Shown piece after piece: positions 6,111 through 9,377 of a stretch of DNA of 9,377 nucleotides; the first letter of the stretch is position 1; every line of letters begins with the position of its first letter. Below the pieces are notes generated by a model. That model had not been told where the DNA came from. It saw nothing but the letters and a program-made list of their open reading frames with translations, and ran no database searches. Origin of the DNA: Syntrophaceae bacterium UBA2208 (GTDB lineage Bacteria; Desulfobacterota; BSN033; UBA1163); assembly GCA_002327885.1 (NCBI GenBank), contig DCUS01000069.1, forward strand, positions 1-9,377, in the 5' to 3' direction. Made by a program: the position numbers and the translations under genes.

Positions 6111-7319
6111 CTATTGATTATCCGTCTCAACTGCCTCCTGGAGCCGCTTTGTATAGTCGGGGATAGCAGCGTGAATCCTCACCCAGGCGGCCATGAGGTG
6201 GACGCCAACAGGGTTGTCGGTAAACCCCTTAATCGCCTTTTTCAACGATCCGGTGAAGATTTCGACCGCCTCATTTTCGTTGTGCCTATCGTAGGCCAAA
6301 CCGTTGATCAAGGATAAGGCATTGAATTTCTCAACTGCGGTCCTGGATTCCTGGATGTAGGTCGTTACCAGTGTCCTGAAGAAACCGTCACTCATGACCA
6401 GGCCATCCTGGCTCAGCACTCTGAATAAGGCCGCTGCGATTTCTGTCGCCATTCGGGTGAGCCCGACATCCGATTTATCCTTGTACAAAATTTGATGCTT
6501 GTGTTCGTAGGTTTCGATGATTTCAACCTGGCAAACTCGATTGACGGATGCATTCTGATAGATGTCGCTCAACAGGGAAACCTCCAGCCCCCAGGTAGGA
6601 GATATCCTTATTTTTTCAGCGAGACTCCTGTTGAGCGCAAATTCGCCAGACAAGGGGTAACGGAAACTGTCCAGGTATTCGAGAAAGGCATTGAACCCAA
6701 GAATTTTCTTGAGTGACCGAATCAGGGGTGTGTAGAAAAGTCTTGTCACTCTGCCGTAAAGCTTGTCCGTCACCCTGGCATAGTACCCCTTGCTGAATTC
6801 GAAATCCGTCCCAGGGTGAACAATCGGGTAGACGAGTTTGGAGACGATATCTCTTCTGTAATTAACAATATCACAGTCGTGGAGAGCAACGGCAAAAACA
6901 CTGTCGTCGGCTGTGATATAGCCCAGAGTCATCCAGACGGAGCGCCCCTTTCCCGGCATGTCGACCTCAAAATCTGCTCTTTTCAATTCTTTGAGAAGCT
7001 TTCTCATCCTGGGGCCGTCGTGCCAGACAACCCGCACATCCCCGGACAACACCGACATGATTTCTTTTACTCTTTTGAACTCCTGCTCGGTTGCCCTGTC
7101 AAGGGAAAGGACGATTCGATAGAGGTATTCCAGGCCCTTTAGCTGCTCGACAATTCTCGGCATCGCCGCACCTTGAAACTCGGAATAGAGTGCGGGTAGA
7201 AGAAGAACGGTACGTCTCGACTGAGTCAATCCTTTTAGCTCTTGCTCCAGATCCTCGATAGGCCGATCGACCAGCTTTTGCAGGGTCGTAATCACACCGT
7301 TCTGAAAAAAATCCGCCAT
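6111..7319 (-). CDS. GT81-like glycosyltransferase, glucosyl-3-phosphoglycerate synthase type
   Basis: A 402-residue cytoplasmic GT-A enzyme resembling the glucosyl-3-phosphoglycerate synthase (GpgS) family, which transfers a sugar from a nucleotide-diphosphosugar to 3-phosphoglycerate on the way to the compatible solute glucosylglycerate. Supporting motifs are LLLPALYSEF (39-48), GKGR (123-126) before a long helix, the metal-binding DxD motif HDCDIV (D148-C149-D150), PLSGEFA (222-228) for the acceptor loop, TWGLEV (242-247) and the metal-ligand histidine region YEHKHQ (271-276). The length is typical for bacterial GpgS-like proteins (about 400). Start ATG 7317-7319 has AGGA 7 nt upstream, and the next in-frame upstream codons reach a stop at 7332-7334. 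A mannosyl-transferring variant (MpgS-like) cannot be excluded. No adjacent HAD-type sugar-phosphoglycerate phosphatase is present; the PHP lipoprotein gene follows on the same strand. Confidence 0.75.
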   Translation of the reverse strand: MADFFQNGVITTLQKLVDRPIEDLEQELKGLTQSRRTVLLLPALYSEFQGAAMPRIVEQLKGLEYLYRIVLSLDRATEQEFKRVKEIMSVLSGDVRVVWHDGPRMRKLLKELKRADFEVDMPGKGRSVWMTLGYITADDSVFAVALHDCDIVNYRRDIVSKLVYPIVHPGTDFEFSKGYYARVTDKLYGRVTRLFYTPLIRSLKKILGFNAFLEYLDSFRYPLSGEFALNRSLAEKIRISPTWGLEVSLLSDIYQNASVNRVCQVEIIETYEHKHQILYKDKSDVGLTRMATEIAAALFRVLSQDGLVMSDGFFRTLVTTYIQESRTAVEKFNALSLINGLAYDRHNENEAVEIFTGSLKKAIKGFTDNPVGVHLMAAWVRIHAAIPDYTKRLQEAVETDNQ

Positions 7320-7611
7320 ATTCTCTTCCTCTCACCTTTATCCATGTTTTTCCGTACCATGCTTTTGAGAGCCCACAGGCTAACACAAAGAAGATGAACT
7401 GTAAAGATAAAATTTGTGAGAGCAGGTATCCCTTACGAGGTATGAATCCGAAAAATCCGTTTGATAGGTCATCCAAAATCTGATCGAGTCGATAAGACCC
7501 GACCACGGGCGGACTTTCTAATATTTTGAAGATTCATTTTCTTTAAAGTCCAAACCAATAATCTTTTTGCCCTGTCGGAAAAGGCCTCAGCAAACTTTGT
7601 CTGAAGCGATA
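7320..7611. other. Intergenic region upstream of the glycosyltransferase gene, no gene recognised
   Basis: About 290 bp that hold no convincing gene or promoter. Visible small structures are an 11-bp near-palindrome ATCGA-G-TCGAT (7483-7493), a CCCG/CGGG mini-stem (7498-7501 and 7506-7509), and a 7-bp inverted repeat GGACTTT/AAAGTCC (7511-7517 and 7545-7551) with an inner TGAA-ga-TTCA (7527-7536). On the minus strand a GTG-initiated frame runs from 7506 into the glycosyltransferase gene in a different frame and is judged non-coding. A minus-strand promoter must lie here for the glycosyltransferase but I cannot place it. Confidence 0.5.
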
Positions 7612-7638
7612 GTGCGGTTTTAAACGTGCGGTTTTAAA
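7612..7638 (+). repeat. Perfect 13-bp tandem direct repeat next to a -35 box
   Basis: GTGCGGTTTTAAA occurs at 7612-7624 and again, identical, at 7626-7638, with one base between copies (14-bp period). The second copy ends 2 bp before the TTGACA at 7641-7646. Direct repeats of this size abutting a -35 element are typical of binding sites for an activator or repressor that binds as a tandem dimer (for example OmpR/PhoB-type response regulators), but the sequence does not match a box I know. Confidence 0.7.
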
Positions 7639-7640
7639 TG

Positions 7641-7669
7641 TTGACAAACAAAATAATTATTGTTAGAAA
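7641..7669 (+). promoter_or_regulatory. Putative sigma-70-type promoter toward the carboxypeptidase gene
   Basis: TTGACA (7641-7646), a 17-bp spacer and TAGAAA (7664-7669) make a promoter of the same design as the one at 20-48, including the shared flanks TTGACAAA and GTTAGAAA. The spacer contains a perfect 10-bp palindrome, AATAATTATT (7652-7661). It would give a transcript with a leader of about 340 nt before the carboxypeptidase ATG at 8019. Assignment to that gene rests on orientation and on the absence of another gene between them. Confidence 0.55.
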
Positions 7670-8018
7670 TAAATTCAAATAAGGATCTGCCTCGCAAATC
7701 CCTGAGCAAAGAGATTCAGAGCGACAAGAAAGAATGGAAAAATTCCGCCCCTTTCCTAAGGTCATTCCCGTTTATTGGGGTTTCGATAACTCCCCGCCGC
7801 ACCTCATTTAACTTGCGTAAATATCCAATCCGAATCGTTTAACGTCATCTTCTTGCAGAGTCTATTTTTACAATGGAAAAATGGCAGGGTGAAGACAACC
7901 AAAAGGAAATCAACCAAAAACGAATGGAATTGGGACGAAAGATTCCCACTGACCTTACGAAGGTGATTCGAAAGGTAGTGAAAGAGATCGTTTGGAAATC
8001 GGAACATTGGAGGAAACG
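7670..8018 (+). other. Long 5' leader of the carboxypeptidase transcript
   Basis: About 350 bp between the promoter-like sequence and the carboxypeptidase start. I see no known riboswitch consensus. GGGG (7777-7780) and CCCC (7792-7795) could form a weak 4-bp stem. The downstream half is occupied by the possible 49-codon small ORF starting at 7873. A frame starting at TTG 7660 and ending at 7842 has no ribosome binding site, overlaps the promoter, and gives a peptide with no recognisable character. Confidence 0.4.
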
Positions 8019-8022
8019 ATGA
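7873..8022 (+). CDS. Possible small protein, 49 residues, overlapping the carboxypeptidase start
   Basis: An ATG-initiated frame of 49 codons ends in TGA at 8020-8022, sharing ATGA with the carboxypeptidase start at 8019. The product is very polar and basic (14 K/R against 8 D/E), has no hydrophobic segment, and would be a soluble, mostly helical peptide. It begins MEKWQGEDNQKEINQK and ends in WKSEHWRKR. No strong ribosome binding site precedes the ATG (only a weak GCAGAG 12 nt away), and an in-frame stop lies at 7840-7842. The ATGA junction and the absence of another reading for this stretch support a leader or coupling ORF. It may equally be a chance frame in a leader that contains the GGAGG ribosome binding site of the next gene. 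Not recognised from any family. Confidence 0.33.
   Translation: MEKWQGEDNQKEINQKRMELGRKIPTDLTKVIRKVVKEIVWKSEHWRKR
8009..8013 (+). promoter_or_regulatory. Ribosome binding site fixing the carboxypeptidase start
   Basis: A perfect GGAGG lies 5 nt upstream of ATG 8019. It decides between this start and the in-frame TTG at 7992, which would put nine polar residues ahead of the signal peptide and has no such site. Confidence 0.85.
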
Positions 8023-9242
8023 AAGGGTGGGACATTAGGGACGGATTCGTGTCAGCTTTACTGCTGAGCATTTTTTTATTTGTTTTTCCTTACACAGCCT
8101 TTTCAAAGTCAGGACAGGCAAACCCCCGTATCAGCGCTCAATCCGCTGTTCTGATGGATGCTATTTCGGGTCAGGTTCTCATTGAACAGAATCCTCAGAT
8201 CAGGATGGCGCCCGCTAGCTTCGTAAAGCTTCTGACTCTTTATTTGGTTTTTGACGCCCTTCGCGATGGACATTTGAAAAAAGATGACCTGGTATCGGTA
8301 AGTCAAAAGGCCTGGAGGATGGGGGGATCGAAAATGTTCATTAAACCAGGCGAACAGGTTAGAGCGGAGGATCTGCTCAAGGGAATCACTGTTGCATCGG
8401 GAAATGATGCCTGTGTGGCACTGGCCGAGCATCTGGCGGGGACTGAAGAAGCGTTTGCTTTAAAAATGAACGAAAAAGCCCGGGGGTTGGGATTAAAAGA
8501 TTCTCAATTTAAAAACTCCCATGGGATGCCCGCCCGGGATCAATACATTACAGCATTCGATATTGCAATTTTGGCCAAACACTATGTCAAGGACCACCCG
8601 GAAGCGCTAACCTATCATTCCCTCGTTGAATTCGAATACGACGGGATCCGGCAGCAGAACCGGAATACTTTACTCGGGATGGACATCGGAGTAGACGGTT
8701 TGATGACAGGTTATCTGGAGAAGTCAGGCTATCTCCTTGTTTCCACAGCGAAACGGGATGGTCAACGAATGATTGCTGTGGCGATGGGTTGCGACACGCC
8801 GCGGAGAAGGGCCCAGGAGTCACGGAAATTGCTCGAATACGGGTTTAAGAATTTCTCAACCATTGAAGCGGTGAAGAAGGACGACCTCTTCGGGCCGGAG
8901 AAAGTGGTCAAAGGAAAGTTGAATAAGGTTAATCTCACCCCGGCCGAAGGGGCATGGGTGACCGTAGCAAAAGGGAAAGAAAATTCAATTTCTGTAACCA
9001 CCGAAGGCCCAAGACCGATCATCGCTCCGGTTCGGATGGGACAGGCAGTGGGAAAGATCGTCATTCAATCGGAGGGAAAGGTGTTGAAGGAGATTGACCT
9101 CCTTTCTTCATCCGACGTCCCGGAGGGGATTTACCTTTCCTGGCCGCTGATTGCCATGGGCCTCTCATGCTCTCTTCTCATCGTCCTTTTGGTTTTTTGG
9201 CTGGCACATCGGTCCCGGCGAAGGAAGTTCCGATCACAATAA
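8019..9242 (+). CDS. dacA: D-alanyl-D-alanine carboxypeptidase (PBP5/DacA family), KTG motif altered
   Basis: A 407-residue peptidase S11 protein, exported to trim the terminal D-Ala of peptidoglycan pentapeptides. A signal peptide covers about residues 1-29 (hydrophobic 10-24). The catalytic domain carries SxxK as S67-F-V-K70 and SxN as S127-G-N129. The third motif, normally K-T-G in a DGLKTG context, reads M229-T-G here (DGLMTG, codon ATG at 8703-8705), followed by the expected GYLLVSTAKRDG. A PBP5_C-like beta domain spans about 283-370. The protein ends in one strong transmembrane helix (about 375-398) and a basic RSRRRK tail, in place of the amphipathic anchor of E. coli PBP5. The Lys to Met change could lower or abolish D,D-carboxypeptidase activity, since this lysine binds the substrate carboxylate, or it may be a one-base error (AAG/ATG). 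Family assignment is sure; activity is not. Confidence 0.9.
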   Translation: MKGWDIRDGFVSALLLSIFLFVFPYTAFSKSGQANPRISAQSAVLMDAISGQVLIEQNPQIRMAPASFVKLLTLYLVFDALRDGHLKKDDLVSVSQKAWRMGGSKMFIKPGEQVRAEDLLKGITVASGNDACVALAEHLAGTEEAFALKMNEKARGLGLKDSQFKNSHGMPARDQYITAFDIAILAKHYVKDHPEALTYHSLVEFEYDGIRQQNRNTLLGMDIGVDGLMTGYLEKSGYLLVSTAKRDGQRMIAVAMGCDTPRRRAQESRKLLEYGFKNFSTIEAVKKDDLFGPEKVVKGKLNKVNLTPAEGAWVTVAKGKENSISVTTEGPRPIIAPVRMGQAVGKIVIQSEGKVLKEIDLLSSSDVPEGIYLSWPLIAMGLSCSLLIVLLVFWLAHRSRRRKFRSQ

Positions 9243-9282
9243 CAAGAAAAAGGGGCAAGCACTTTGTATGTTGAAAGGTTAA

Positions 9283-9317
9283 CTTCACCCAAACTCCATC
9301 CCCTGAAAAGGAGAAGG
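9283..9317. repeat. Degenerate pyrimidine/purine palindrome downstream of dacA
   Basis: CTTCACCC (9283-9290), CTCC (9294-9297), then a CCCTGAAAAGG core and GGAG/GAAGG (9310-9317) form an imperfect inverted repeat of pyrimidine then purine arms. CTTC pairs with GAAG and CTCC with GGAG. The layout resembles the stronger element at 2288-2330 and again puts a purine arm upstream of a start codon. The match is loose, so a common origin is a guess. Confidence 0.3.
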
Positions 9318-9330
9318 TAACACCAGAACG

Positions 9331-9377
9331 ATGAAATGGATGATTGTCATATCGATCCTGCTGGGATGGTCCTTATA
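9331..9377 (+). CDS. Start of an exported or membrane protein, cut by the window end
   Basis: ATG at 9331 opens a frame reading MKWMIVISILLGWSL up to the window edge. A lysine followed by a continuous hydrophobic run is typical of a signal peptide or signal anchor. Purine-rich AAAAGGAGAAGG (9306-9317) could serve as the ribosome binding site, although the spacing to the ATG (13 nt or more) is long; the in-frame ATG at 9340 is even further away. It lies 88 bp after dacA on the same strand, so co-transcription is possible. Too little is visible to assign a family. Confidence 0.5.
   Translation, partial: MKWMIVISILLGWSL

Noticed and set aside
7099..7506. Minus-strand GTG-initiated frame of 135 codons with a hydrophobic N-terminal part
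   Set aside because: It overlaps the 5' half of the glycosyltransferase gene out of frame, the second half is an Arg/Ser-rich shadow translation, and there is no ribosome binding site. The upstream part alone is too short and unlike any family I know.
7660..7842. Plus-strand TTG-initiated frame of 60 codons
   Set aside because: It begins inside the promoter-like sequence, has no ribosome binding site, and its product shows no recognisable character.
7804..8007. Minus-strand frame of 67 codons opposite the dacA leader
   Set aside because: It lies opposite the more plausible plus-strand small ORF, has no ribosome binding site seen, and the Phe/Leu-rich product is what reverse translation of a Lys/Glu-rich stretch gives.
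7992..8018. TTG at 7992 as the carboxypeptidase start
   Set aside because: A perfect GGAGG five bases before ATG 8019 and a signal peptide that begins properly at that ATG make the longer form unlikely.
1..9377. CRISPR array, tRNA, transposase, toxin-antitoxin or defence genes
   Set aside because: No regularly spaced repeats, no cloverleaf-like sequence and no protein with such motifs was seen; the only tandem repeats are the 13-bp pair and the short heptamer blocks.

Overview
The window reads as a chromosomal segment of a Gram-negative, probably anaerobic or facultative bacterium. Evidence is an anaerobic-type glycerol-3-phosphate dehydrogenase (glpABC), a lipobox lipoprotein and a PBP5-type D,D-carboxypeptidase. 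The overall flavour (intergenic heptamer repeats, C/G-rich palindromes, a GT81 glucosylglycerate-type enzyme) suggests the former Deltaproteobacteria (Desulfobacterota or neighbours). That placement is an inference from style, not a phylogenetic result. No tRNA, rRNA, CRISPR, transposase or phage gene was seen.

Layout. (1) 1-4955, plus strand: a promoter-like sequence, then a PhoU-like DUF47 protein, glpA, glpB and glpC. The four genes are co-directional and probably co-transcribed. Small structures sit at each junction: a stem-loop between DUF47 and glpA, a C/G-rich palindrome that forms the 3' end of glpA and the ribosome binding site of glpB, and a 190-bp glpB-glpC gap whose edges carry short heptamer repeats in opposite orientation. 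(2) 4976-7319, minus strand, converging on glpC with only 20 bp between: a GT81-like glycosyltransferase (glucosyl-3-phosphoglycerate synthase type) followed by a PHP-domain lipoprotein. (3) 7320-8018: about 700 bp mostly without convincing genes. It holds a perfect 13-bp tandem repeat abutting a sigma-70-like promoter, a long leader and a possible 49-codon small ORF. (4) 8019-9242, plus strand: a D,D-carboxypeptidase with a C-terminal membrane anchor whose canonical KTG motif reads MTG. (5) 9331-end: the start of another exported or membrane protein, cut by the window.

How the genes work together. GlpA and GlpB form the catalytic G3P dehydrogenase and GlpC tethers it to the membrane and passes electrons to quinone, giving DHAP. 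The DUF47 protein normally partners a Pit phosphate transporter, so its place at the head of the glp genes may tie phosphate or phosphorylated-C3 handling together. The GT81-type enzyme would use 3-phosphoglycerate to make a compatible solute precursor. No dedicated sugar-phosphate phosphatase gene is visible beside it; the nearest hydrolase is the PHP lipoprotein, which is predicted to be exported.

I did not find a clearly new multi-gene system. The points most worth checking are the promoter pair with identical architecture (20-48 and 7641-7669), the 13-bp tandem repeat, the MTG substitution, the palindrome that doubles as coding sequence and ribosome binding site, and the small ORF coupled to the carboxypeptidase by an ATGA overlap.
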